From the NCBI GenBank assembly GCA_017544285.1, contig JAFYEL010000061.1:1-64000 (forward strand): 64,000 bases of DNA. The letters run 5' to 3'. The notes beneath the pieces are model-generated. The model saw only the letters and a list, made by a program, of their open reading frames with translations. It made no database searches and was not told the origin of the DNA. Position 1 is the first letter of the stretch. Every line of letters starts with the position of its first letter. This DNA is from Lachnospiraceae bacterium (GTDB lineage: Bacteria; Bacillota; Clostridia; Lachnospirales; Lachnospiraceae). Positions 51,883 to 60,388 of the stretch are shown here, piece by piece. The translations under genes and the position numbers were made by a program.

Positions 51883-53016
51883 ATGGGCATAGAAAAAAAG
51901 AAACCGGTTTCGGATAACGATAAAAAAGAATTCATAAGCTTTTATAGCGATAATAAGGACGCCCTTGAGGCAGACGAAAACCTTAAGGCAGCCTACAGGG
52001 CCAGCGTTGAGGAAGGCGTGAAAAAGGGCTGGATAGAAGCTCTCTCCGCCAAGGCATACGGATGCTACGGCGGCGACTGTGTCTTCGAGTGCGACTGGAA
52101 AGAGGCCGAAAGGTGTCTTTTAAAGCTGGTGGAGCTTGACGGGGAAAACAACCCCTTCTATTACAATACCCTGGGATACATCTATTATTACGGAAGATGC
52201 AGCGACGGAGTGCCCAACTACGAAGAAGCCTTTAAGTATTTTTCGGTTGGTGCCATAGCCGGCGTTTTTGAGTCGCGCTACAAGATCGCCGACATGATGA
52301 TCAACGGCAAGGGAGCCCTGAAAAACCGTAAGGCGGCCGCCAGCATCATCATAGGCATGTACGATGAAAACTACGACATTTTCTGCAAGGGCAGGTATGA
52401 CGGGAAGTTTGCCGACGTGTCCCTCCGAATGGGCGGTCTCTATGAGAGCGGCACCGGCGTGGAGCAGGATGCGGAGCTTGCCTATTACCATTATCTGCAG
52501 GCTGATTTTGCAATTAAGAAGCGCTTTGAGACCGCAAGGATGTACGGCGACGAAAAGGTCAGGGAAAGCATAGAAAAGGCTGTGAAGCGGGTGAGGGAGA
52601 AGCTCCCCGAAACCTTCTTTAAAAAGAGCATGACATTTGAAAATCCCGCCATTTTCGGTCTGATGCTCCAGGGCTGTTCCGGCCTTGACATAGAGCTGGA
52701 TTACAGGCGCGGAAAGTACTATCTGAAGGGCAAGACCCTGGCCGGAGAGGACGATGTCTCCGAAAACCTCATAACCATCGCCGAGATGGAGTTCTGCTCC
52801 CTGGCTGATGAAGTTGAGATGGAACTTAAAGGGGTCAGCGACATCAGCACCGACGAACTTCCCTCAAAGGCCTTTATCACCCACATAGTCTGCAACGATG
52901 ATGATGACTCTTGGGAGTTTTATCACGGAGACTATATGCTGCTCTCGTTTAAGTGCAAAGAGTTTATCTTCACCGGCCGCACATGGTGTCGGGGAAAAGC
53001 GGGAGATTGGAAGTGA
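51883..53016 (+). CDS. Sel1/TPR-like repeat protein
   Basis: A 377-residue protein with Sel1-like helical repeats in its middle part (about 60-230): NTLGYIYYYGRCSDGVPNY, EAFKYFSVGAIAGVFESRYK, and LRMGGLYESGTGVEQD. Such repeats make scaffolds for protein complexes. The C-terminal 150 residues are mixed alpha/beta with no domain I know. No signal peptide or membrane segment. It starts one base after the EAL gene and overlaps the lysozyme gene by four bases (GTGA), so the three genes should be made together. It may link the c-di-GMP enzyme to cell-wall hydrolysis; that is inference. The long upstream frame inside the EAL gene is rejected. Confidence 0.8.
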   Translation: MGIEKKKPVSDNDKKEFISFYSDNKDALEADENLKAAYRASVEEGVKKGWIEALSAKAYGCYGGDCVFECDWKEAERCLLKLVELDGENNPFYYNTLGYIYYYGRCSDGVPNYEEAFKYFSVGAIAGVFESRYKIADMMINGKGALKNRKAAASIIIGMYDENYDIFCKGRYDGKFADVSLRMGGLYESGTGVEQDAELAYYHYLQADFAIKKRFETARMYGDEKVRESIEKAVKRVREKLPETFFKKSMTFENPAIFGLMLQGCSGLDIELDYRRGKYYLKGKTLAGEDDVSENLITIAEMEFCSLADEVEMELKGVSDISTDELPSKAFITHIVCNDDDDSWEFYHGDYMLLSFKCKEFIFTGRTWCRGKAGDWK

Positions 53017-54362
53017 CATTTAACGAAGACGAGTTCTACGACGAACAGGAAGAACTCCTTGAAAGAAGAAGACAGCTCAGAAGGAAAAAAAGACAACGGG
53101 CCGGCATCATACGCACGGCTCTTGTTTTTGTGTTCGGACTGGCAGCGGGAGCGGTGCTGATGGTGGCTCTTGCCCGTTATCTGCCCTCTGTCCTTCAGAA
53201 AAGCCCGGTCCCGACAGCGGAGGCATCATCAAAGCCCGAAACTGCCATGGGACAGGCGGGTGAGGCCGCCGGGGATATGACCGGGGATGCTGCCGCCGAA
53301 GATGAAGCGTCACGGCTCACCGGCGAAGAGATAGAGCAGATCCGCGACAATACCGAGGTCAAGGGTGAAAAGGAAAAGGCCCTGCTCGGAGCTGTGGACG
53401 ATGCGGAGATGATCATCCGCTTTGCCCAGAGCAGCAAGGAAAAGACAAAGGAAAATGATGAGCCCCTGCCCGAAAACGTCGATGAGATAATAGAGGAAAA
53501 GCTTCCCGAGACAGAGGGAAGCGAAAGCGGCAGGAAGAGCTCCGACCAGCTGATAGAAGACGTTAAGCAGGCCCTCATCAGAGGCGACGGCACAATGAAT
53601 GCGCTCCGCCGTCTTTTTGTGGACCAGATCATTGTTACCAGAGAGGGAGACTTTTTCTTCTTCCCCATCACCGATGAGCTTGCCCATAATTCCTACCGCA
53701 GCGAATCCCTCAGGGAAAACTCCGACGGCAGTCTGGATTATTTGGACGAAGAAGGTTTTTCGGCTAAAAAAGGTGTGGACGTGTCCCGTTACCAGGGAGA
53801 GATAGACTGGGAAAAGGTGAAGGGAAGCGGCATTGATTTCGCCTTCTTAAGAGCCGGCTTCAGAGGTTACGGTTCCGGCGCCCTCCAGGAGGACGAGACC
53901 TTTGTGCCAAACGCCCTTGCGGCTTCTGCCCAGGGCATAGAGATCGGGGCTTACTTTTTCAGCCAGGCGGTCACCGAGGATGAGGCCCGTGAAGAGGCAG
54001 ATCTGGTGATAGGCCTGCTGGACGGGCAAAAGATAGCCTATCCCATTGTATATGATGTGGAGCGGGTTTCCGGGGGGCGTATGAGCTCCCTGAGCCAGGA
54101 AAAAATGACGGATATCTGTCTGGCTTTCTGCAACAGGATATCCGAGGCGGGATATACCCCCATGATCTACGGAAACATGGAAACCTTTCTGCTGATGCTG
54201 GACATGAAGCGGATCGAGGGGATAGAGAAGTGGCTGGCTTTTTACAACAACGACTTCTACTTCCCCTATGATTACTCCATATGGCAGTACTCGGCCTCGG
54301 GAAGCGTTGAGGGCATCGAGGGCAAGGTTGACCTGAATCTGGATCTGAAGAGACAGATGTAG
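53013..54362 (+). CDS. Membrane-anchored GH25 lysozyme-like muramidase
   Basis: A 449-residue protein with a charged N-terminus (EERRRQLRRKKRQR-like), a membrane segment (about 31-52), a long acidic and Ser-rich spacer (55-240) and a GH25 domain (about 252-447). Catalytic region: GVDVSRYQGEIDW at its start and IVYDVERVSGG (Asp-x-Glu) near 345, with the final WQYSASG and VDLNLD typical of the family. GH25 enzymes cut the MurNAc-GlcNAc bond of peptidoglycan. The start GTG 53013 has GGGAG seven bases upstream and overlaps the Sel1 stop as GTGA; an ATG at 52983 lacks such a site. The long spacer would let the enzyme reach into the wall while staying anchored. Confidence 0.87.
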   Translation: MTFNEDEFYDEQEELLERRRQLRRKKRQRAGIIRTALVFVFGLAAGAVLMVALARYLPSVLQKSPVPTAEASSKPETAMGQAGEAAGDMTGDAAAEDEASRLTGEEIEQIRDNTEVKGEKEKALLGAVDDAEMIIRFAQSSKEKTKENDEPLPENVDEIIEEKLPETEGSESGRKSSDQLIEDVKQALIRGDGTMNALRRLFVDQIIVTREGDFFFFPITDELAHNSYRSESLRENSDGSLDYLDEEGFSAKKGVDVSRYQGEIDWEKVKGSGIDFAFLRAGFRGYGSGALQEDETFVPNALAASAQGIEIGAYFFSQAVTEDEAREEADLVIGLLDGQKIAYPIVYDVERVSGGRMSSLSQEKMTDICLAFCNRISEAGYTPMIYGNMETFLLMLDMKRIEGIEKWLAFYNNDFYFPYDYSIWQYSASGSVEGIEGKVDLNLDLKRQM

Positions 54363-54395
54363 TCATCCGGCCTTTCGATTTACTGTTTTTTCGCC

Positions 54396-54920
54396 TTATT
54401 CATACCGTGCCATGATCCTGTTAAAAAGGTTCGCAAGTCCACATCTGAAGGTCAGGATCATTCCCAGCACTGCGCCCAAAGCGGCCTGTGCAATCTCGTA
54501 GGGAAGCTTCAGCATTGCGTACTCGTATGTGCTGTAAACATATATCTTTCCGAGTGTATAACCCACTACCATTATGATACCGCCGACGAAAACGCCGATA
54601 CCTGCCGCAAGCTTCGGGCGGTTTTTGAAGGTGTGATGTGCGATAAGTGAGATAACCGCTGCCTGGAGACCGTGGGTCACCAGGGATACGAACATGGGCA
54701 GAGGATAGAAGAGCATGTCTCCCAGGAAGGAACCCACACCGCCGGCCACAAAGGCCTCAAAGGGGTTCAAAAGGATGGCGGCCACACAGATGACTGCGTC
54801 GCACAGATAGAGATGTCCTCCCGGAACGGGAATGCCGAAGGATGAGGCGGCTATGTTCAGCGCCATGAGTACGGCTGTCATTGTGATCCTGATGGTGGCT
54901 GATCCTGTTTTCTTTTCCAT
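54396..54920 (-). CDS. ECF transporter S component
   Basis: A 174-residue membrane protein with five or six segments (about 8-28, 38-58, 60-80, 85-100, 110-130, 145-165). It resembles ECF-type vitamin or substrate-binding S components: IPVPGGHLYLCDAVICVAAILL followed by GGVGSFLGDMLF. The substrate cannot be told from sequence, and no energising EcfA/T genes are in the window, consistent with a shared module. The ATG at 54920 follows GAGGAGG. It is convergent with the lysozyme gene and has its own promoter at 54966. No riboswitch fold was recognised in the 45-base leader. Confidence 0.82.
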   Translation of the reverse strand: MEKKTGSATIRITMTAVLMALNIAASSFGIPVPGGHLYLCDAVICVAAILLNPFEAFVAGGVGSFLGDMLFYPLPMFVSLVTHGLQAAVISLIAHHTFKNRPKLAAGIGVFVGGIIMVVGYTLGKIYVYSTYEYAMLKLPYEIAQAALGAVLGMILTFRCGLANLFNRIMARYE

Positions 54921-54965
54921 AATAATCCTCCTCGCTTACTACAACTTTTTGAGTGTGATTTACCT

Positions 54966-54994
54966 ATCATATCACTATGCAAATAAAAGCGCAA
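54966..54994 (-). promoter_or_regulatory. Promoter of the ECF S component
   Basis: Minus strand -35 TTGCGC (plus 54989-54994), 17-base spacer, -10 TATGAT (plus 54966-54971), 46 bases before the start codon. Confidence 0.6.
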
Positions 54995-55076
54995 GCTTTT
55001 TTGCATTTGCCATTGTTGCAAACCATAGTATGAAGTGATAGTCTATATAATAAAATTTTCAGAGGTGAAAATCCAT

Positions 55077-56111
55077 ATGGATAATAAACAAAAAAGCGGA
55101 GCCGTGAAGGCGATAGTAGTGGTTATTATCATCCTTCTGCTCTGCGCCGCGGCCGTGGCCGCATTTTTCTTGATAAAAAACAGGGGCCGTAATTCACAGC
55201 TTGATTCCTACGGTGAGGGCACCGTGGAAAAAAGACTGGGAGACGTATCCTTCAGGATCCCGCTGATGTGGATCCCCACCGAAGAGACCATGGAGAGAGT
55301 TGTCTGCGAACCTGTGGACAAGTACGGCAACAGAGCCTATATTATGGCTGAGTATAAAAAGGTGGATCTGCCCAGGAGTAATACCAGCATCACCGCCGAC
55401 ACCAGGGACGCATTCGACGAGAGCAACAATGTCATCTCCGTCTGGCTCGAGAGCCTTCCCGTGGGCAGTATCAAACGGGTCTATGACGCAAGAGGTTTCA
55501 CATATTCCGATACCAGGAACGGCGAGGCATGGAGCTATACCGGCTATATCATACCCATCAGGGGAACGGCGGTGTTCACCTATATCTGCGGAGTTCCCGA
55601 CAGTGCGAAATACAACAGATACGAGGATGACTTAAACTACATATACGACAATATCATCATTCCCGCCGATGCAAATGAGGACGAACAGGCTGAGGATGTG
55701 AACAACCTCACCATAAAGGCGGTGGATTACGATCTGGGGAATTCCGTGAGGCTTCACATGGAAAACCTGCTGGACATCGCCCATGATGAGAATCAGGTTC
55801 TGGCCTTTGTCAGGGCGGAGGATCTGCTTGTCGGGAAATACGTTATGGCCCAGATCAGCGAGGTGCTGCGCAAAATGGAGCTTGAATACTGTATGGTCTC
55901 TCTTGAGATCGGCGGTGAGCCTAAGTTTACCACCATACTCAGGAAGGGCGAGATCACCTCGGTTTTCTGGACGGATGAGAAGGGCGAAGTAGTGTATGAC
56001 AGTACCCCGGAATGGTACGATGAATCCACCGATGATCCCGATGTCAGGGCCCTTATCCTGGAGTCGACGGACAAAGGGATGCAGTCCGTGGTGGATTTCT
56101 TCGGAAATTAA
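55077..56111 (+). CDS. Membrane-anchored protein of unknown function
   Basis: A 344-residue protein with an N-terminal membrane segment (about 10-33, AIVVVIIILLLCAAAVAAFF) and an outside region of about 310 residues. The first part (45-190) contains VSFRIPLMWIPTEE and VFTYICGVPDSAKYNRYEDD, a style seen in surface proteins that resemble PsbP/MOG1-like folds. The second part (200-344) contains VRLHMENLLD and a predicted alpha/beta segment. No family is recognised. ATG 55077 follows AGAGGTG; the frame upstream to 55035 has no ribosome site. A TATAAT lies at 55046. Single gene between the ECF S component (divergent) and the dCache hybrid kinase. Confidence 0.7.
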   Translation: MDNKQKSGAVKAIVVVIIILLLCAAAVAAFFLIKNRGRNSQLDSYGEGTVEKRLGDVSFRIPLMWIPTEETMERVVCEPVDKYGNRAYIMAEYKKVDLPRSNTSITADTRDAFDESNNVISVWLESLPVGSIKRVYDARGFTYSDTRNGEAWSYTGYIIPIRGTAVFTYICGVPDSAKYNRYEDDLNYIYDNIIIPADANEDEQAEDVNNLTIKAVDYDLGNSVRLHMENLLDIAHDENQVLAFVRAEDLLVGKYVMAQISEVLRKMELEYCMVSLEIGGEPKFTTILRKGEITSVFWTDEKGEVVYDSTPEWYDESTDDPDVRALILESTDKGMQSVVDFFGN

Positions 56112-56130
56112 GTAAAACTTCCCGTCTCAG

Positions 56131-56178
56131 GTGTTATAACACTTGAATTTACCGCCCTTAAAATGGTAAAATACCATT
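56131..56178 (+). promoter_or_regulatory. Promoter of the dCache hybrid kinase with two palindromes
   Basis: -35 TTGAAT (56143-56148), 18-base spacer, -10 TAAAAT (56167-56172). GTGTTATAACAC (56131-56142) is a perfect 12-bp palindrome directly before the -35, and AATGGTA-AAA-TACCATT (56162-56178) is a perfect inverted repeat over the -10. Both look like operator sites; the regulator is unknown. Confidence 0.55.
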
Positions 56179-56223
56179 CGTGAGAGTGCGTCCGTTTATA
56201 ACAGATCATCGATCGGAGACAGG

Positions 56224-58983
56224 ATGGACAGGGTGGATAAGAGGCATACAACTCAAAATGTTATCATAGCTGTTCTGGTCACGGTTTTTTTTGTGGGCAT
56301 TATTTTTATGTATTACAACATGCTCTACAACGAAAAGCGTGAAAATATTATCAAGGAAGGCGAGATGGTAGCAAGGGATTCCGTGGATCAGATCGACAAG
56401 TATCTTGCCACCAATGTGGATTCCATCAAGCTGGCGGCCTACACCCTGAACGGCATGATCGTGGAAAAACGTTCGGACCAGGAGATCCAGGATTATCTTC
56501 TGGCTCAGTCCACTGCCATAAAGAGCGCGGTTCTTGAAAACTCCACCGGTCTTTACGCCTATATAAACGGCAGGTTCTTCAGCGGCACCGGCTGGGTACC
56601 CCCCGAGGGCTATGACCCCACAGCGCGGCCCTGGTACACAAAGCCCATGGAAAACCCGGGAGAACTGACCATTCTGGAACCCTATGTGGATGTTCAGTCC
56701 GGAAATGTCATGCTTGCCCTGGGCAAGACCCTTTGCGACGGCGTCAGCGTCATATCCGTAGACGTATCCCTTGACAGGATCCAGAGCCTTACGGAGGAGG
56801 CTGTGGCAAGCGGAGATTCCGACATCGAGATGGTCCTCAACGACAAGGGTGAGGTTGTTGCCCACTCCGACAAAAACGAGATCGGGAAGATCTACGGCGG
56901 CAATGACGGATCCTTCGGATCGCTGATCGCCTCAGGCCTTGGGGACTCTGCGGGGCACTTTGAATTCAGTTATCAGGGTTCAAATTACATAGCTTATACC
57001 GCCAGTCTGGAGAACGGATGGCACTGTATATCCGTAAAGAATGCAACGGAAGTATTCGGTTCCCTTAAGATCATATTTCTTGCCACCATAGCCCTGGTGA
57101 TACTCACGGTCATCATCATCGCCATATTTACCTCCAGGTCAAACAGGTACCTTGTTATGTCCGAAAGGGCCATAGCGGCTAACCGTGCAAAGTCGGCCTT
57201 TCTGTCAAACATGTCCCACGAGATCAGGACACCTATCAATGCGGTTCTGGGCATGAATGAAATGATCCTGCGGGAGAGCGGCGATCCGGTCATACTGGGC
57301 TATGCCGAAAACATAAAGACCGCCGGCAAAAACCTCCTGGGTATTATAAACGATATCCTGGATTTCTCAAAGATAGAAGCAGGTAAGATCGAGATCATTC
57401 CCGTGGATTACGATCTCACATCCGTGATAAACGATCTGGTGAACATGATCCGCGCCAGGGCAGAGGAAAAAGGACTGCTCCTCACCCTTGACATAGACAG
57501 TGACATTCCCAGATTTCTCAATGGCGACGAGATCAGGATCAAACAGATAATCACTAACCTTTTGATCAATGCCGTAAAATATACAGAGACCGGAAGCGTG
57601 GGGCTTTCACTGGGCTATAAAAAGACCTCCCATCCGGATTACATTCTTCTTGCCGTCACCGTAAATGATACGGGCATCGGTATCAAAGAAGAAGATATGG
57701 AAAAGCTCTTCTCCGAGTTCGAGCGGATAGAGGAAAACCGCAATCGCCACATCGAAGGCACGGGACTTGGCATGAACATCACCGGAGGCCTTCTGGAGCG
57801 CATGGATTCCGAACTTAAGGTGTCCAGCGTATACGGAGAGGGATCTGCATTTTCCTTCGAACTGAGACAGAGAGTGGTTAAATGGGACCCCGTGGGAGAT
57901 CACGAGTTCACCGGCGCCGAGACCCATGATGGCGTGAAAAAGAGCAGGGAGAGCTTTACCGCTCCCGATGCAAGAGTTCTTGTGGTTGATGACAACCCCA
58001 TGAACCTTATGGTGTTCAAAAACCTGGTACGCCGTACCGGAGTCAAGGTTGACACCGCCGGCAACGGCAACGAATGCATTCTCATTACCGGTGACGTAAA
58101 GTATGACGTCATTTTCATGGACCACATGATGCCCGGCAAGGACGGCATAGAGACCATGCATGAGATACGAAAAACACCGGGCAATCCAAATGCGGATACC
58201 CCCATGGTGTGCCTGACCGCAAATGCCATTTCCGGCGCCAGGGAAGAGTATACCTCAGCGGGATTTGAGGACTTTCTCACAAAGCCCATCGATCCCGACA
58301 GGCTGGAGAGTGTGATGATGCAGTTCATCCCCTCCGAAAAGGTCCACAGGACAGAGGTCGGGGCAGAGTCCGTGACCGAGTCCGAAGGTGAGTACACCGT
58401 CCTTTTCTCAAGGCTTGAGCAGAGCGGCGTTGACACAGCTTCCGGCATTCACAACAGCGGTTCCGAAGCATCCTATGTGGAGCTGCTCAGAATCTTTGCC
58501 GGATCAATGGACGAAAAAGAGGCCGAGCTTGACCGGTTCATCGAGACCGGAGATATCAGAAACTACACCATAAAGATACATGCTCTCAAGAGCACGATGG
58601 GTATCATAGGTGCGGCCGCTCTCAGGGAAAAGGCCCAGAAGCTTGAGGATGCCGGCAAGAGAGATGACAGAGATTACATACTCGCCAACCACGGTGATTT
58701 CATAAAGGGATACAGGGCTTTAAGAGACCCTCTTTCAGTCATCGTCGAAAAGGATAGCGGTGACAGGGCTGTTGCCGAGGCTGCCGACTGGATCATGGAG
58801 GATTTCTACAAGGCCGTGAGGATTGCAGCCGATGATATGGACTGTGACAGACTGGAAAGCATATTCTCGGAGATGGATGCTTACAGGATCCCCGCTGATC
58901 ATGAAGAGATATACAAAAAGCTGAAGGCTGCGGCCGCTGATTATGAATACGTCGAGATCCTTTCGATACTTTCAAACATATAA
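56224..58983 (+). CDS. dCache hybrid sensor histidine kinase (HK-REC-Hpt)
   Basis: A 919-residue membrane sensor with TM1 (about 12-35), a double Cache sensing domain outside (36-275; GWVPPEGYDPTARPWYTKP is a Cache hallmark), TM2 (281-300), HisKA with SHEIRTPINAVLGMNE (His near 332), HATPase (NLLINAVKY, DTGIGIK, GTGLGMNI), receiver (about 581-700; VDDNPMN, FMDHMMPGKDG) and Hpt with HALKST (His near 786), then a helical tail shared with the kinase at 25594. Cache domains typically bind amino acids or small acids. The likely partner is the REC-GGDEF protein 17 bases downstream. ATG 56224 follows GGAGACAGG. Confidence 0.93.
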   Translation: MDRVDKRHTTQNVIIAVLVTVFFVGIIFMYYNMLYNEKRENIIKEGEMVARDSVDQIDKYLATNVDSIKLAAYTLNGMIVEKRSDQEIQDYLLAQSTAIKSAVLENSTGLYAYINGRFFSGTGWVPPEGYDPTARPWYTKPMENPGELTILEPYVDVQSGNVMLALGKTLCDGVSVISVDVSLDRIQSLTEEAVASGDSDIEMVLNDKGEVVAHSDKNEIGKIYGGNDGSFGSLIASGLGDSAGHFEFSYQGSNYIAYTASLENGWHCISVKNATEVFGSLKIIFLATIALVILTVIIIAIFTSRSNRYLVMSERAIAANRAKSAFLSNMSHEIRTPINAVLGMNEMILRESGDPVILGYAENIKTAGKNLLGIINDILDFSKIEAGKIEIIPVDYDLTSVINDLVNMIRARAEEKGLLLTLDIDSDIPRFLNGDEIRIKQIITNLLINAVKYTETGSVGLSLGYKKTSHPDYILLAVTVNDTGIGIKEEDMEKLFSEFERIEENRNRHIEGTGLGMNITGGLLERMDSELKVSSVYGEGSAFSFELRQRVVKWDPVGDHEFTGAETHDGVKKSRESFTAPDARVLVVDDNPMNLMVFKNLVRRTGVKVDTAGNGNECILITGDVKYDVIFMDHMMPGKDGIETMHEIRKTPGNPNADTPMVCLTANAISGAREEYTSAGFEDFLTKPIDPDRLESVMMQFIPSEKVHRTEVGAESVTESEGEYTVLFSRLEQSGVDTASGIHNSGSEASYVELLRIFAGSMDEKEAELDRFIETGDIRNYTIKIHALKSTMGIIGAAALREKAQKLEDAGKRDDRDYILANHGDFIKGYRALRDPLSVIVEKDSGDRAVAEAADWIMEDFYKAVRIAADDMDCDRLESIFSEMDAYRIPADHEEIYKKLKAAAADYEYVEILSILSNI

Positions 58984-59000
58984 ACACACGGAGATAATTA

Positions 59001-60344
59001 ATGGAAAACTGGATCGTTGTGGTTGATGACGAACCTTTCAGCCTTACAAACGCAAAGAACCTGCTCAAGGGAGAGGGCATGAAGGTGAGCTGTCTGCGCT
59101 CCGGTGCGGACCTCATCAAATACATGGAAAAAAATGAGCCCGACCTCATACTGCTGGATATCATGATGCCTGAGATGGACGGGTTCGAGACCTACCATGC
59201 GCTCAGGGATCTGGAGGATAAGATGGGCAAAAACCCCACCCCGGTCATCTTCCTTACCGGAGAAAACAACAGCGAGATCGAGCGCAGGGGACTGAAGGCC
59301 GGAGCCTCCGATTTCATCCGCAAACCCCTTGACAAAGAGATACTTGTGGAGCGCATCAACAACACCATCACCAACAGCAAAAAGATAGAGAGTCTCACGG
59401 AGGAGGCATCACTGGATAAACTCACCGGCTTTTTAAACAAGGTGAACGGCACCGAAAAGGTAGCCTCCATCTGCAAAAAGCGTTCCGGTGCGCTTATGGT
59501 CATTGACCTGGATAATTTCAAACTGGTGAATGATGTCTTCGGACACGACATGGGAGACCGGGTGCTGGTGGCCTTTTCCGAGGTGGTCAAGCACAATGTC
59601 CGGTCCGAGGATGTGGTGAGCCGAATAGGCGGAGACGAGTTCATGATCTTCTTTGCCGACGTCACCCAGGAGGATGCGGTGGCTTCCATCACCGGCAGGC
59701 TGAATGTCCAGCTTGCCCAGAGAGCGGCAGAGCTCATGGGTAAGGAGCACGGACTTCCGGTGGGACTTTCCGTGGGCGTAGCCTTTGCTCCCATGCATTC
59801 CGATGATTATCAGATTCTTTTCAAGCTTGCGGACAACGCTCTTTACAAGGTGAAACAGAACGGCAAGCATGGCTACGAGATCTATCTTGAGACCTCGGAA
59901 GAGGAGTTCACAGCCGATAATCTTGAACACGAGCTTCTCCGCATATCGCAGATACTCGAGGAGAGGGGCGAGAAAAAGGGCGCCCTCATACTGGGCCAGG
60001 AGCCCTTCGCCTGGAACTACCGCCTTATCATGAGATATTTAGAGCGCTACGGCGGAGTTGCCACAAAGATCCTCTTTTCCCTGCCTTCAAGAGAGGGAGA
60101 GGACGTCTACGCCAAAAACGAAGCCTTTGAGAGCGTGCTGAAGAGGCATCTTAGAAAGAGCGATATAATCTTTCAATACAAGCCCAATCTGTATTTTGTC
60201 CTGCTCTCGCTCCTCAAAAACGAGGACTCACAGGGCGTGACAGACCGTATCGCCAATGCCTGGAAAGAGCGTGGTGACATTGCCGCGGCAGGGCTTGAAT
60301 GTGCCGTTTCCACAACCTTTCCCGAGGACGTGGACGGGCAGTGA
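59001..60344 (+). CDS. REC-GGDEF diguanylate cyclase response regulator
   Basis: A 447-residue protein with a receiver domain (1-120; VVVDDEP, LLDIMMPEMDG with Asp near 53, FIRKPLD), a GGDEF domain (about 138-300) with intact RIGGDEF near 208-214, and a further 140 residues. That C-terminal part (ALILGQEPFAWNYRLIMRY...IFQYKPNLYFVLLSLL) resembles a degenerate GGDEF-like cyclase fold, unnamed. Phosphorylation of the receiver should stimulate c-di-GMP synthesis from two GTP. It follows the dCache hybrid kinase by 17 bases, so the relay His-Asp-His-Asp can be completed by this protein. The ATG has a modest ribosome site (cacggaga). Confidence 0.9.
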   Translation: MENWIVVVDDEPFSLTNAKNLLKGEGMKVSCLRSGADLIKYMEKNEPDLILLDIMMPEMDGFETYHALRDLEDKMGKNPTPVIFLTGENNSEIERRGLKAGASDFIRKPLDKEILVERINNTITNSKKIESLTEEASLDKLTGFLNKVNGTEKVASICKKRSGALMVIDLDNFKLVNDVFGHDMGDRVLVAFSEVVKHNVRSEDVVSRIGGDEFMIFFADVTQEDAVASITGRLNVQLAQRAAELMGKEHGLPVGLSVGVAFAPMHSDDYQILFKLADNALYKVKQNGKHGYEIYLETSEEEFTADNLEHELLRISQILEERGEKKGALILGQEPFAWNYRLIMRYLERYGGVATKILFSLPSREGEDVYAKNEAFESVLKRHLRKSDIIFQYKPNLYFVLLSLLKNEDSQGVTDRIANAWKERGDIAAAGLECAVSTTFPEDVDGQ

Positions 60345-60388
60345 ATGCCGAAATGAAGAGATAATAATAAAACCCAAGGAGAGATAAA

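Noticed and set aside
60345..60388. T-box riboswitch for valS
   Set aside because: The gap after the previous gene is only 44 bases, far too short for a T-box leader.
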